Assembly: GCF_018100795.1 (NCBI RefSeq)
Contig: NZ_JAGJDY010000008.1
Location: 124,001 to 188,000 of the forward strand
Reading direction: 5' to 3'
Length of the DNA stretch: 64,000 nucleotides
Origin: Alteromonas sp. MMG017
Lineage (GTDB): Bacteria > Pseudomonadota > Gammaproteobacteria > Enterobacterales > Alteromonadaceae
Below are positions 9,940 to 18,177 of this stretch, piece by piece. The notes under the pieces were generated by a model. The model did no database searches. It saw only the letters and a program-made list of their open reading frames with translations, and had not been told where the DNA came from. Made by a program: the position numbers and the translations under genes. Positions within the stretch are counted from its first letter, which is position 1; each line of letters begins with the position of its first letter.

Positions 9940-10055
9940 ATATTAGTCATTTCGACCAATTAATAGTGTAGAGTAAAAAAACTTGTTGTTCGAGCATTAT
10001 TTAAACTAAACGAATATCTTTTAAAATTATCAAGTTAGGGTAATTTGAAAAACTG

Positions 10056-10072
10056 GCAAGCATATTGAATAG
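10056..10072 (+). promoter_or_regulatory. Sigma-54 (-24/-12) promoter of pspABC
   Basis: TGGCAAG, four bases, then TTGAAT fits the sigma-54 consensus (TGGCACG-N4-TTGCW) with the GG and GA dinucleotides at the right spacing. The invariant-like GC at -12 is GA here. Transcription should start near 10082, about 45 nt before the pspA ATG. Its position between pspF and pspA supports the call. PspF and IHF sites are expected in the AT-rich 9940-10055 but I could not place them. Confidence 0.7.
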
Positions 10073-10126
10073 TCTTATTACAAGTTTATCTTGGTACAAC
10101 CAGTTTTCGACTATGAGGTAATTATT

Positions 10127-10810
10127 ATGGGTATCTTCTCGCGTTTCACTGACATTGTGAATTCGAATATTAATGCGCTTTTAGATAAAGCGGAAGATCC
10201 GGAGAAAATGGTCCGGTTGATTATTCAGGAAATGGAAGACACATTAGTAGAGGTGCGCTCAGCATCGGCTAAAACGTTGGCGAACAAAAAGGAAATTGTA
10301 AGCCAAATTAATAAATATGAAGCAGACGCTAACGATTGGCAGGCGAAAGCGGAACTTGCATTAAGTAAAGACCGTGATGATTTAGCCCGCGCAGCATTGC
10401 AAGAAAAAAAGAAATCAGCAGAAGCTGCTGAAACATTGAATAACGAGCTAACGGTTGTTGAACAGCAAATTAGCAAGCTTCAGGATGAAATTGGTCAGCT
10501 TCAAGACAAGCTAGCTGATGCGAAGAGTCGTCAAAAAACGATTATTATGCGTCAGAAAACAGCGAGTTCACGCTTAGAAGTGAAACGCACGTTAGATAGC
10601 ACAAAAGTAGATTCAGCAATGGGGCGCTTTGAACAATACGAGCGTAAGATTGACGATTTAGAGTCGCAGGTAGATGCTTACGACTTAGGTAAGAAAACCT
10701 TAAATGATGAATTTGCAGAATTAGAAACTGGCGATAAGATAGACGAAGAGCTAGCTGCGCTTAAAGCAAGAGTGAAAGGTGACACAAGTTCATCTTCAAC
10801 ATCAGAATAA
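10127..10810 (+). CDS. pspA: Phage shock protein A (PspA/ESCRT-III family)
   Basis: Peripheral inner-membrane protein that restrains PspF at rest and protects stressed membranes as oligomers. The 227 residues are almost wholly coiled-coil helix. The N-terminus MGIFSRFTDIVNSNINALL is nearly identical to E. coli PspA and includes the amphipathic membrane-binding helix. The EDPEKMVRLIIQEMEDTLVEVR segment that contacts PspF follows. I chose the ATG at 10127, with GAGG at 10115-10118, over an in-frame TTG at 10091 because homology begins exactly there. Confidence 0.97.
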   Translation: MGIFSRFTDIVNSNINALLDKAEDPEKMVRLIIQEMEDTLVEVRSASAKTLANKKEIVSQINKYEADANDWQAKAELALSKDRDDLARAALQEKKKSAEAAETLNNELTVVEQQISKLQDEIGQLQDKLADAKSRQKTIIMRQKTASSRLEVKRTLDSTKVDSAMGRFEQYERKIDDLESQVDAYDLGKKTLNDEFAELETGDKIDEELAALKARVKGDTSSSSTSE

Positions 10811-10820
10811 TAATTATAGG

Positions 10821-10869
10821 TAGCCTGCTGAAGCATTAGATTTTTAGTGTTAGTGCACTAGGCAGGCTA
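10821..10869 (+). repeat. Inverted repeat between pspA and pspB
   Basis: TAGCCTGC at 10821-10828 pairs perfectly with GCAGGCTA at 10862-10869 across a 33-nt spacer. There is no T-run, so it is unlikely to terminate fully. An mRNA stem that separates pspA output from pspBC is plausible, because PspA is normally needed in excess. Confidence 0.5.
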
Positions 10870-10895
10870 ATCGGGGTTTATTGGAGGTATTTACA

Positions 10896-11135
10896 ATGGA
10901 TGAAGGTATCATTGCAATGTTGGTAATGCCCTTAGTCATCTTTATGATTTTTGTGGCGCCGATTTGGTTAATTTTGCATTACCGAAGCAAAAAACAAGTT
11001 AATCAAGGTTTGAGTGTTGAAGAACAAGCTTCACTACAATCACTTGCTGAACAAGCTGAAAAAATGAGTGACAGAATTCAAACCCTTGAAGCTATTTTAG
11101 ATAGCGAAGCTCCAGAGTGGAGGAATCGCGCATGA
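10896..11135 (+). CDS. pspB: Phage shock protein B
   Basis: Small inner-membrane sensor that works with PspC to pull PspA off PspF. It has 79 residues (E. coli 74), with one N-terminal membrane helix (about 6-28) and a cytoplasmic heptad-rich helix. The ending LEAILDSEAPEWRNR is typical of PspB. The start is the ATG at 10896 with an excellent GGAGG at 10883-10887. An in-frame TTG at 10881 overlaps that ribosome site and is rejected. The stop overlaps the pspC start by 4 nt. Confidence 0.95.
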   Translation: MDEGIIAMLVMPLVIFMIFVAPIWLILHYRSKKQVNQGLSVEEQASLQSLAEQAEKMSDRIQTLEAILDSEAPEWRNRA

Positions 11136-11584
11136 GAAACGGCAAGCAGTTATACCGAGATACAGACAACGCAAGAATAGCGGGTGTATGTTCAGGAATA
11201 GCGCACTACTTTGGTTTAGAAACATGGTTGGTGCGAATTCTAGCGGTGACAGGCTTTTTCTTACTTGCGGGTCCATTCATGTTTGTTGCTTACATAGCGG
11301 GCTGGTTCATTTTGGATAAGAAGCCTTTAGGTGACGCTCCAGAAGAACAAACCACTGTACATCAAAGTCGCGGCAAGGGATGGAAAAACACAAGTTCTCC
11401 ATCAAGCAATAGTCGTCATAAGGTCGAAGTGAAAACCAAAGTTTGGCAGGCTGGTGAGCCACCTAAACAGGCTTTTCACGATATTCGTAATCGCTTTCAA
11501 AAATCTGAAATACGACTACGCAAGATGGAAACGTATGTGACCTCAAGAGAATTTGAGCTTAACCGAGAAATCAGTAGATTATAG
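11132..11584 (+). CDS. pspC: Phage shock protein C
   Basis: Inner-membrane partner of PspB, 150 residues (E. coli about 119). The PspC domain has the motif ARIAGVCSGIAHYFGLETWLVR followed by two close hydrophobic segments at about 35-65. A basic linker and a C-terminal coiled-coil helix (about 110-150) resemble the leucine-zipper end of E. coli PspC. The ATG at 11132 lies in an ATGA overlap with pspB and has GGAGG at 11119-11123. It is the last gene of pspABC; I see no pspD, pspE or pspG here. Confidence 0.94.
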   Translation: MRNGKQLYRDTDNARIAGVCSGIAHYFGLETWLVRILAVTGFFLLAGPFMFVAYIAGWFILDKKPLGDAPEEQTTVHQSRGKGWKNTSSPSSNSRHKVEVKTKVWQAGEPPKQAFHDIRNRFQKSEIRLRKMETYVTSREFELNREISRL

Positions 11585-11634
11585 TTAAGTGTCTTTGAAA
11601 CACATTCGCTAGCAACTCCCCGATAAAACCAAAG

Positions 11635-11659
11635 CCGCTCTTTTTTAAGAGCGGTTTTT
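11635..11659 (+). terminator. Rho-independent terminator after pspABC
   Basis: CCGCTCTT (11635-11642) pairs with AAGAGCGG (11647-11654) around a TTTT loop, followed by five Ts. Confidence 0.9.
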
Positions 11660-11687
11660 GTATGTAAAGCATCGAGTTAAGTATATT

Positions 11688-11705
11688 TGTAAATAAGTTG
11701 TTACG
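11688..11705 (+). promoter_or_regulatory. Weak TyrR-box-like site upstream of phhA
   Basis: TGTAAA, six bases, GTTACG compared with the TyrR consensus TGTAAA-N6-TTTACA: the first half is perfect, the second matches 4 of 6. It lies about 85 nt before phhA. Alone it would be weak, but better boxes occur at tyrR and fah in the same block. Confidence 0.35.
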
Positions 11706-11789
11706 GCTTGGCTGCGTAACAAGAATAGGTAAACACTTCCTGTTAGCGCGCTTTTCATTAGACTATTTGGCAGAAGTCAGTCACTGAAT

Positions 11790-12608
11790 ATGTCGAAAGT
11801 AGTTATGGCAAAATCTAGCGTTTATCAATCAAAAACCTCAGACAGCAAAGGCGTTATAAGCTGGTCAGAAGAAGAAAATCAAATCTGGGCAGCCTTGTAC
11901 GCGAGGCAACTTCCGTTATTGAAAACCCGGGCCTGCGAACAATATATGGAAGGGTTGTCGTTACTGGCACTGCCTGATGATCGCATCCCTCAGCTACCGG
12001 ATATCGATAAAGTACTGTTAGCACAAACCGGGTGGAAAACCGCCGAAGTTCCCGCCCTCATCAATTTTGGTGAATTTTTTAGATTATTAGCCAACAAGCA
12101 ATTTCCTGTTGCAACCTTCATTCGCTCGAAAGGTGAATTTGATTACCTACAAGAGCCGGATATTTTTCATGAGGTTTTCGGTCATTGTCCTTTGCTAACG
12201 AATCCTGCTTTCGCGCACTTTACTCATACCTACGGAAAACTCGGCTTAGCGGCGAGCAAAGAAGACCGAATCTATCTAGCACGACTTTATTGGTTCACGG
12301 TTGAGTTTGGGTTAGTTCGAAGTAAAGCAAACCCAGAAAAACTGGAAATTTATGGTGGTGGTATATTGTCTTCCCCGGGTGAAACGCTTTATGCATTAGA
12401 TAGCAACGAGGCAATCAGAAAACCGCTTACAGCGACAGATGCGTTACGCACACCCTATAGAATTGATATCATGCAGCCCTTGTATTACGTACTTCCTGAC
12501 TTTGATTATCTGTTCGAGTTGGCTGATATGGATATTATGAGCCTAGTGAATAAAGCGAAAGGGCTTGGGCTATATCCGGCCTTATTTGACGCCAAAAAGC
12601 AGGCTTAA
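11790..12608 (+). CDS. phhA: Phenylalanine 4-monooxygenase
   Basis: Converts phenylalanine to tyrosine using O2, tetrahydropterin and non-haem iron, the first step of aromatic catabolism. The 272 residues match single-domain bacterial enzymes without the ACT regulatory domain of animals. The iron ligands are visible as HEVFGH (His127, His132) and Glu172 in FTVEFGLV. The pterin and substrate-site segment around PDIFHEVFGHCP is intact. A start at Met6 (11805) is also possible. The expected partner phhB (pterin dehydratase) and the Tyr steps hpd and hmgA are not in the window, although later steps (FAH, MaiA) are close. Confidence 0.95.
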   Translation: MSKVVMAKSSVYQSKTSDSKGVISWSEEENQIWAALYARQLPLLKTRACEQYMEGLSLLALPDDRIPQLPDIDKVLLAQTGWKTAEVPALINFGEFFRLLANKQFPVATFIRSKGEFDYLQEPDIFHEVFGHCPLLTNPAFAHFTHTYGKLGLAASKEDRIYLARLYWFTVEFGLVRSKANPEKLEIYGGGILSSPGETLYALDSNEAIRKPLTATDALRTPYRIDIMQPLYYVLPDFDYLFELADMDIMSLVNKAKGLGLYPALFDAKKQA

Positions 12609-12624
12609 GTTAACATTATGTTAC

Positions 12625-12667
12625 AGCGTGGCGTGTTTGGGGGAAACGTTTTCACACCTCACGCTGC
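12625..12667 (+). repeat. Inverted repeat downstream of phhA
   Basis: CAGCGTG (12625-12631) and CACGCTG (12661-12667) are perfect inverted arms around a 29-nt centre. There is no T-run. It may be an inefficient terminator or 3'-end stabiliser of phhA mRNA. Confidence 0.4.
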
Positions 12668-12750
12668 GCGGAACCGCTTTAAATACCAGTCTTCCAAGGT
12701 GATAATTTGACATAATTAACTTGTTATCTTTTTGTAAAAGTGTGATATTG

Positions 12751-12768
12751 TGTACATATAAGTTTACA
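12751..12768 (+). promoter_or_regulatory. TyrR box upstream of tyrR (autoregulation)
   Basis: TGTACA-TATAAG-TTTACA matches the consensus TGTAAA-N6-TTTACA at 11 of 12 defined positions. It ends 20 nt before the tyrR ATG, a placement that suits autorepression, as known for E. coli tyrR. Confidence 0.72.
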
Positions 12769-12788
12769 AGAGATGTGAAGTCACACCC

Positions 12789-14345
12789 ATGCGATTAGAA
12801 ATCAGTTGTCAGGACAGACTGGGTATTACTCAAGATGTGTTGGATATCCTCGTTACCCATGAAATCGATCTAAGAGGTATTGAGATTGATGAGACAGGTA
12901 AAATTTTTCTTAATTTTCCCAATATTGAATTTGCAGACTTCCAGCATTTAATGCCGAAAATTCGTCGCATTGACGGTATTTCTGATGTGAAAACTACGCA
13001 TTTTATGCCAAGTGAAAGAGAGAAAACCCAGCTTTCTGCCATACTGCGCACGCTTCCCGATCCGGTATTTTCCATTGATGCTCGTGGACAAATCTTATTG
13101 TGCAATGAAGCGGTAACCTCTGGGTTAGAACAAAGTGCCCACGATGTTGAAGGCGTAGAAATAGGTGAAGTAGTGAAGGGCTTTAACTTCACTCGCTGGA
13201 TGGATGGCAAGCTGCCTCGAGCTCAGTCTTCTAAAGTAAAGTTTATCCAACAAGACTATGTAGCTGACATGTTACCCATCACAGTACCTGACGGTGACAA
13301 CAACATTATTATGGCCGGAGCAGTGGTCATTTTAAAATCGGAAATGCGCTTAGGCCAACAGTTTAGTGTGTTTCATCAATCTCCCACTGACAGCTTTGAT
13401 AGATTCGTAGTGGAATCTCAGGCCATGAAACGCGTAGTAAGTGAAGCAAAGCGTATTGCTGATCTTGATGCACCAGTGCTTATTTTCGGTGAAACAGGCA
13501 CAGGTAAAGAAATGATTGCCCGTGCGTGTCATCAATCTAGTCGCCGCAGTGAGGGGGCTTTTTTAGCGCTCAATTGTGCATCACTACCTGACAGTGTGGC
13601 GGAAACCGAATTATTTGGTTACGCACAAGGTGCTTTCAATCAACCGAATGCTAAAGAAGGGCTACTAGAACAAGCGAGAGGCGGTACGCTGCTGCTTGAT
13701 GAAATTGCAGATATGAGTTCTCAGCTACAAGCTAAACTGCTCCGGGTATTGGAAGATGGCGAGTTTAGGCGAGTAGGCGATGCAGAACCTGTTACGGTAG
13801 ATGTTCGATTCATTTGCACTACTTGTCGCGACCTAGGGCAACTAGTAGAAGAAGGGCGTTTTCGAAAAGAATTATATTACCGCTTAAATGTTCTGAGCTT
13901 AGTGATGCCATCGTTAAAAGAACGCCGCCACGATATTGTACCTCTAGCAGAATCCTTTATTGCGCAGCACAGCACAAAGTTAGGCCGTAGGCCGGCTAAA
14001 TTGAGTAAGTCCTGCGTTGATTTTCTGCAACAATATCCTTGGCCGGGCAATGTCCGTCAGTTGCAAAATGCGTTGTTCAGAGCGCTGTCTTTGCTAGACG
14101 GCAAGGAAATAACCAAAGAAGATATCCAGCTTCCTAGTTGTGCTCCTAGTGTGACCTTTATTGACGAAAACTTTGAAGGTACGTTAGACGATGAAGTGAA
14201 GAAATTTGAAAAAGATTTACTGAAGCGGCTTTATCCTTTCTACCCTAGTACTCGTCAATTGGCGAGAAAGTTGGGATTAAGTCATACCGCGATTGCGAAT
14301 AAATTACGTGAGTACGGTATAAATAAAGCATCAATAAAAATGTAG
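12789..14345 (+). CDS. tyrR: TyrR/PhhR aromatic amino acid regulator
   Basis: Ligand-responsive regulator of aromatic amino acid genes, 518 residues (E. coli 513). Domain order: N-terminal ACT domain (about 1-75), PAS domain (about 78-190), AAA+ ATPase with Walker A GETGTGKE (234-241), and a C-terminal Fis-like helix-turn-helix (about 480-515). Where sigma-54 activators have GAFTGA it has GAFNQP (281-286), so it should act with sigma-70 polymerase, as TyrR and PhhR do. It lies between phhA and fah, and TyrR-box-like sites precede both tyrR and fah. Confidence 0.93.
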   Translation: MRLEISCQDRLGITQDVLDILVTHEIDLRGIEIDETGKIFLNFPNIEFADFQHLMPKIRRIDGISDVKTTHFMPSEREKTQLSAILRTLPDPVFSIDARGQILLCNEAVTSGLEQSAHDVEGVEIGEVVKGFNFTRWMDGKLPRAQSSKVKFIQQDYVADMLPITVPDGDNNIIMAGAVVILKSEMRLGQQFSVFHQSPTDSFDRFVVESQAMKRVVSEAKRIADLDAPVLIFGETGTGKEMIARACHQSSRRSEGAFLALNCASLPDSVAETELFGYAQGAFNQPNAKEGLLEQARGGTLLLDEIADMSSQLQAKLLRVLEDGEFRRVGDAEPVTVDVRFICTTCRDLGQLVEEGRFRKELYYRLNVLSLVMPSLKERRHDIVPLAESFIAQHSTKLGRRPAKLSKSCVDFLQQYPWPGNVRQLQNALFRALSLLDGKEITKEDIQLPSCAPSVTFIDENFEGTLDDEVKKFEKDLLKRLYPFYPSTRQLARKLGLSHTAIANKLREYGINKASIKM

Positions 14346-14391
14346 GTTTCACTGTTTCGTTAAATTTACGTTGCCTTGCTTAACCAATAAG

Positions 14392-14425
14392 GGCGGTACT
14401 TCAATAGGAAGTGCCGCCTTTTTTT
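14392..14425 (+). terminator. Rho-independent terminator after tyrR
   Basis: An 11-bp stem with one wobble pair (14392-14402 with 14408-14418) and a 5-nt loop is followed by a run of seven Ts. Confidence 0.88.
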
Positions 14426-14442
14426 GTACAACCAAGCTTACA
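14425..14442 (+). promoter_or_regulatory. TyrR-box-like site upstream of the fah-maiA pair
   Basis: TGTACA-ACCAAG-CTTACA matches the TyrR consensus at 10 of 12 defined positions. It begins at the end of the tyrR terminator, 110 nt before the FAH start, a position suiting activation by TyrR/PhhR of tyrosine catabolism. Confidence 0.55.
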
Positions 14443-14552
14443 GTGAAAATTATTGTCGTGTGCTCCCGACTTTTCATCTTGATGCGGGTGATGCATAAAG
14501 AATAATAAATGTTACATACGCAAAAGCGCTGATCACAGTAAGGATCCAATTT

Positions 14553-15563
14553 ATGAAACTAGCTACTTATAAGAACGATAGCCGAGACGGCCGTTTGATG
14601 TTGGTATCTAAAGATTTAACGCGTACCTGTTCAGTAGAAGATATTGCTCACACTATGCAACAAGCACTGGATAGCTGGCAGGTCACTGCGCCACAGCTAC
14701 ATATGCGCTACGAACAACTTAATAATGGGGTAATAGAAAGTATTGAATTTGATGCTACCCGCTGTGAATCGCCTTTACCGCGCGCTTATCAATGGGCTGA
14801 TGGCAGTGCGTATGTGAACCATGTTGAGCTAGTAAGAAAAGCACGAGGCGCTGAAATTCCTGAAAGTTTCTGGAGTGACCCACTCATGTATCAAGGGGGA
14901 TCTGACGATTTTATCGGTCCCCGTGATGATATTATTTTGCCCTGCGATGAGTGGGGCATTGATTTTGAAGGTGAGGTTGCCGTTGTTACTGACGATGTTC
15001 CTATGGCCTGTACTGATGCTCAAGCGGCAGAACGCATTAGATTAGTGATGCTTGTGAATGATGTATCCCTAAGAGGGTTAATTCCAGGCGAGTTGGCGAA
15101 AGGGTTTGGGTTCTTCCAGTCAAAACCGGCCTCTAGCTTTTCACCCGTGGCGGTAACGCCTGATGAACTCGGGGATGCGTGGGAGCAAGAAAAAGTGCAT
15201 TTACCGCTTCGTTCCACCTACAACGGCGAGTTGTTTGGTAAACCACAGGCAGGCGAAGACATGACATTTAGCTTCGCAAAGCTGGTGTCACATGCTGCTA
15301 AGAGTCGTAATTTAGGCGCTGGTACCATTATTGGTTCCGGTACCGTATCGAACAAACAAGGTACTGACCATGGCTCAGCCATCGCTGAGGGGGGGCTTGG
15401 CTACTCGTGTATTGCTGAAGTGCGCATGATTGAAACCATCAGAGACGGTAAGCCCTCTACACCGTTTATGCAATTTGGCGATCGAATTAGAATAGAAATG
15501 TTTGATAGTAACGGGCAAAGTATTTTCGGTGCCATCGAGCAGCAGGTTAAGCCTTTAAGCTAA
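14553..15563 (+). CDS. Fumarylacetoacetate hydrolase family protein
   Basis: Probably hydrolyses fumarylacetoacetate to fumarate and acetoacetate, the last step of tyrosine/homogentisate breakdown. The 336 residues suit the bacterial short form. The FAH-fold metal site is visible in DEWGIDFEGEVAVV (two acidic ligands) and in the VNDVSLRG and GFGFFQSKPASSFSPV segments. The FAH superfamily has other substrates, but the maiA neighbour 103 nt downstream, phhA/tyrR upstream and a TyrR-like box make tyrosine catabolism by far the best role. Confidence 0.88.
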   Translation: MKLATYKNDSRDGRLMLVSKDLTRTCSVEDIAHTMQQALDSWQVTAPQLHMRYEQLNNGVIESIEFDATRCESPLPRAYQWADGSAYVNHVELVRKARGAEIPESFWSDPLMYQGGSDDFIGPRDDIILPCDEWGIDFEGEVAVVTDDVPMACTDAQAAERIRLVMLVNDVSLRGLIPGELAKGFGFFQSKPASSFSPVAVTPDELGDAWEQEKVHLPLRSTYNGELFGKPQAGEDMTFSFAKLVSHAAKSRNLGAGTIIGSGTVSNKQGTDHGSAIAEGGLGYSCIAEVRMIETIRDGKPSTPFMQFGDRIRIEMFDSNGQSIFGAIEQQVKPLS

Positions 15564-15666
15564 ACCCATTTAATGCAAGCTGAGGAGGGGGGCATGCGCC
15601 GCCCTTTGCAAATTACGCTATGATTATAATAAGTAGCACAACACACACGTAAGGCGGCGGTGAGTT

Positions 15667-16323
15667 ATGAGTTTAACTTTATATGGTTATTGGCGCTCAA
15701 CGGCGTCTTACAGAGTAAGAATTGCACTTAATTTAAAAGGTGTAGAGTACCAATATATGCCAGTGCACCTTGTGAATGAAGGTGGCCAGCAGCACAGTGC
15801 ACCCTATAAGCAGTTAAACCCCGCTCAGCTAGTGCCCACTTTGGTTGACGATGATGAAGATATTATTCTTAATCAGTCTTTAGCCATTATCGAATACTTA
15901 GATGAACGTTTTCCCTCTCCGTATCAGTTAATACCATCGCATAAGACAGAGCGGGCAAGGGTAAGGGCGCTGGCTCAAGATATTGCATGCGACACCCAAC
16001 CTCTAAGTAACCTACGTGTACTCAATCAACTTAAAAGTGAATATAGTGCTGAACAAGAAAGTGTGAATAAATGGGCAGCGCATTGGATAACGCTGAGCTT
16101 CGATGCCATTGAAAAGCGGCTACAAACCCAAGCGGGGAAGTATTGCTTTGACTTTGACGTGACCATGGCTGATTTGTGTTTAGTTCCACAAGTGTATAAC
16201 GCGCATCGCTTTAATGTGGATATGACACGATATCCGCTTATTCAGAAAATAACAGACAACTGCAATGCACTACCGGCTTTTGAAAAAGCCCTGCCTGAGA
16301 AACAGATTGATAGCGTGCTTTAA
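15667..16323 (+). CDS. maiA: Maleylacetoacetate isomerase (zeta-class GST)
   Basis: Glutathione-dependent isomerase of maleylacetoacetate to fumarylacetoacetate, the substrate of the preceding gene product. The 218 residues have a thioredoxin-like N-domain (about 1-85) and a helical C-domain. The catalytic loop reads STASYRVRIALNLKG, with STAS where animal enzymes have SSCS. The glutathione-binding QLVPTL and NQSLAIIEYLDE segments are intact. It completes the FAH-MaiA pair, and homogentisate dioxygenase must be elsewhere. Confidence 0.92.
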   Translation: MSLTLYGYWRSTASYRVRIALNLKGVEYQYMPVHLVNEGGQQHSAPYKQLNPAQLVPTLVDDDEDIILNQSLAIIEYLDERFPSPYQLIPSHKTERARVRALAQDIACDTQPLSNLRVLNQLKSEYSAEQESVNKWAAHWITLSFDAIEKRLQTQAGKYCFDFDVTMADLCLVPQVYNAHRFNVDMTRYPLIQKITDNCNALPAFEKALPEKQIDSVL

Positions 16324-16361
16324 TAACGTAAGAAAGAAGGGCAGTCGATAGGCAGCAGGGC

Positions 16362-16382
16362 GTAGGTTTCAATGAAACCTAC
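16362..16382. terminator. Hairpin between convergent maiA and the Lrp-type gene
   Basis: GTAGGTTTC (16362-16370) and GAAACCTAC (16374-16382) form a perfect 9-bp stem with a 3-nt loop. It overlaps the stop of the minus-strand gene. The T-run is poor, so termination is likely but weak. Confidence 0.5.
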
Positions 16383-16846
16383 TGTCGTTTGATAGGCAGC
16401 TCTGTGGTGTTCTTCACTTGTTTTAACGCGAAGGTGGAGCTGACATGATCAACCAAGGGAAGATGAGTAAGCTTCGTTTTCAGTAAAAATTCATATTCTT
16501 CAATACTTTCCACAATCACTTTAAGCAAATAGTCTTTCTCGCCGCTGGTGGTGTGGCACTCAACAATTTCATCAATACTTTGTACTGCATTTTCAAAATC
16601 GGTAAGGGAGTCACCATCATGATTTTTAAGGGTGACATAAATAAAAACCGACACCCCAAGGTTCAACTTTTTACTGTTTAATAAGGTAACTTTACCGATG
16701 ATAATACCATCGGCTTCCATCCTTTTTACTCGTCGCCAACATGGGGTATGGGAAAGCCCCACCTTCTGACTCAACTCAGCCATAGAGACAGTGGCATCTT
16801 GTTGAAGTACTCGTAAAATCTCACGATCGAATTTATCTAATTTCAT
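16379..16846 (-). CDS. Lrp/AsnC-family transcriptional regulator
   Basis: Cytoplasmic amino-acid-responsive regulator, 155 residues. The N-terminal winged helix-turn-helix (about 5-60) includes LDKFDREILRVLQQDA and LSHTPCWRRVKRME. The C-terminal RAM ligand-binding domain (about 65-145) ends in the usual beta strand with THLPLVDHVSSTFALK. It is divergent from leucine dehydrogenase, with a striking palindrome in the shared 194-nt gap. By analogy with BkdR-type Lrp proteins it likely senses a branched-chain amino acid and controls its neighbour, but the ligand is not visible in sequence. Confidence 0.92.
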   Translation of the reverse strand: MKLDKFDREILRVLQQDATVSMAELSQKVGLSHTPCWRRVKRMEADGIIIGKVTLLNSKKLNLGVSVFIYVTLKNHDGDSLTDFENAVQSIDEIVECHTTSGEKDYLLKVIVESIEEYEFLLKTKLTHLPLVDHVSSTFALKQVKNTTELPIKRQ

Positions 16847-16896
16847 TGAACGCAGCTTCCGTCGTTTTTATGATGTTTATTATATAGAAAAATAAA

Positions 16897-16918
16897 TTCT
16901 AGGATAGATATCCTAGAA
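16897..16918. promoter_or_regulatory. Palindromic operator between the lrp-type gene and leucine dehydrogenase
   Basis: TTCTAGGATA (16897-16906) and TATCCTAGAA (16909-16918) are perfect 10-nt inverted arms with a GA centre. It lies 51 nt upstream of the regulator start, in very AT-rich DNA. This is the best candidate for the binding site of the adjacent Lrp-type dimer. Confidence 0.6.
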
Positions 16919-17040
16919 AAATAGTATTCATACTTTGTGTATTTCACTTTACGAGAGTGGGTTAATAACTTAGCAAGGCGTGTCCTCTGGTGGTTGGGCT
17001 ACACTTGGGCAAAATCCATCACATTATTAATAGGGAAAGT

Positions 17041-18099
17041 ATGTCGGTTTTCGATCACATAGAGTTTGATAATCACGAGCATGTCGCTTTTTATCACGAT
17101 AAAGAAGCAGGCTTAAGTGCCATTATTGCCATTCATAATACAAACTTAGGCCCAGCATTGGGTGGTTGTAGAATGTGGCCCTATGTAAGTAGTGCAGAAG
17201 CACTAACCGATGTACTCCGCCTTTCTAAAGGAATGACCTACAAAGCCGCCATGGCCAATATCGCATTAGGCGGTGGTAAGTCAGTGATTATCGGCGATCC
17301 TCGCAAACAAAAAACGCCGGCAATGATGGAAGCTATGGGGAAATTTGTTGATTCATTGGGCGGCAAATATTTTACCGCAGAAGACTCGGGCATTTCAGTT
17401 ACCGATTTACAAACCATGGCGACTCAATCTGACTACATTGCTGGGGTAAATGCGCAATATCATTACGCTGACGAACAGCCAGACGGTAATCCAGCACCAT
17501 CTACCGCTTATGGTGTGTTTGTTGGCTTAAAGGCCAGCGTAGAGCACGGGTTAAATCGCAGCTTAGAGGGCGTAAGCGTAGCAATTCAAGGTATGGGGCA
17601 TGTTGGTTATCGACTAGCGTCACACCTTCACGCAGCGGGTGCAAAACTGTATGTAGCTGATATTTTCCCCGAAGGTGTTGAAAAGGCGGTAGCAGAACTT
17701 GGCGCTACAGCAGTTGCGCCTGAAGATATTCTAGGTCTAGACGTTGATGTACTAGCGCCTTGTGCATTGGGCGCGGCCATTAATGACCAAACATTGCCTA
17801 CGATTAAAGCTAAGGTCATTGCTGGTGCGGCAAACAATCAACTCGCACGTGAAGAAATTGGCGATATGTTAGTTGAACGTGGCATTTTGTATGCGCCTGA
17901 CTATGTGATTAATGCAGGGGGTATTATCGATATCTTCCATCAGCGTATGGAACAAAGCTCTAATGCGGCGCTGCGCAAGCATATCGAAGACATTGGCACT
18001 ACGCTAAAAGAGATTTATACCCGTGCTGATGCCCAAAAAGCAGCCACAAATCGTGTGGCAAACATTATTGCAGAAGAGAGATTTTCGTTAAAGGGTTGA
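17041..18099 (+). CDS. Leucine dehydrogenase (Glu/Leu/Phe/Val dehydrogenase family)
   Basis: NAD-dependent oxidative deaminase of leucine and other branched-chain amino acids, 352 residues from the ATG at 17041. An in-frame GTG at 16990 would add 17 unrelated residues and is rejected. Visible are the substrate and catalytic lysine segments GMTYKAAMANIALGGGKSVI, then a Rossmann NAD site in IQGMGHVGYRLASHL. Length and motifs fit leucine dehydrogenase better than the larger glutamate enzymes. Phenylalanine or valine preference cannot be excluded, and the phhA/FAH neighbourhood makes the aromatic option worth noting. Confidence 0.88.
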   Translation: MSVFDHIEFDNHEHVAFYHDKEAGLSAIIAIHNTNLGPALGGCRMWPYVSSAEALTDVLRLSKGMTYKAAMANIALGGGKSVIIGDPRKQKTPAMMEAMGKFVDSLGGKYFTAEDSGISVTDLQTMATQSDYIAGVNAQYHYADEQPDGNPAPSTAYGVFVGLKASVEHGLNRSLEGVSVAIQGMGHVGYRLASHLHAAGAKLYVADIFPEGVEKAVAELGATAVAPEDILGLDVDVLAPCALGAAINDQTLPTIKAKVIAGAANNQLAREEIGDMLVERGILYAPDYVINAGGIIDIFHQRMEQSSNAALRKHIEDIGTTLKEIYTRADAQKAATNRVANIIAEERFSLKG

Positions 18100-18177
18100 A
18101 ACTTATCGGGCAAGTAGTCATAATGCGCCCCTCGCTTAAGACTGCTGACGCCTGTTAGCATTTTATTCGCTTTCTAT

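Noticed and set aside
12789-14345. tyrR product as a sigma-54 activator
   Set aside because: The GAFTGA loop is replaced by GAFNQP, and the ACT-PAS layout is TyrR/PhhR, which work with sigma-70.
14349-14549. 66-codon minus-strand frame between tyrR and fah
   Set aside because: Covers the tyrR terminator and the TyrR-like box; no protein features.
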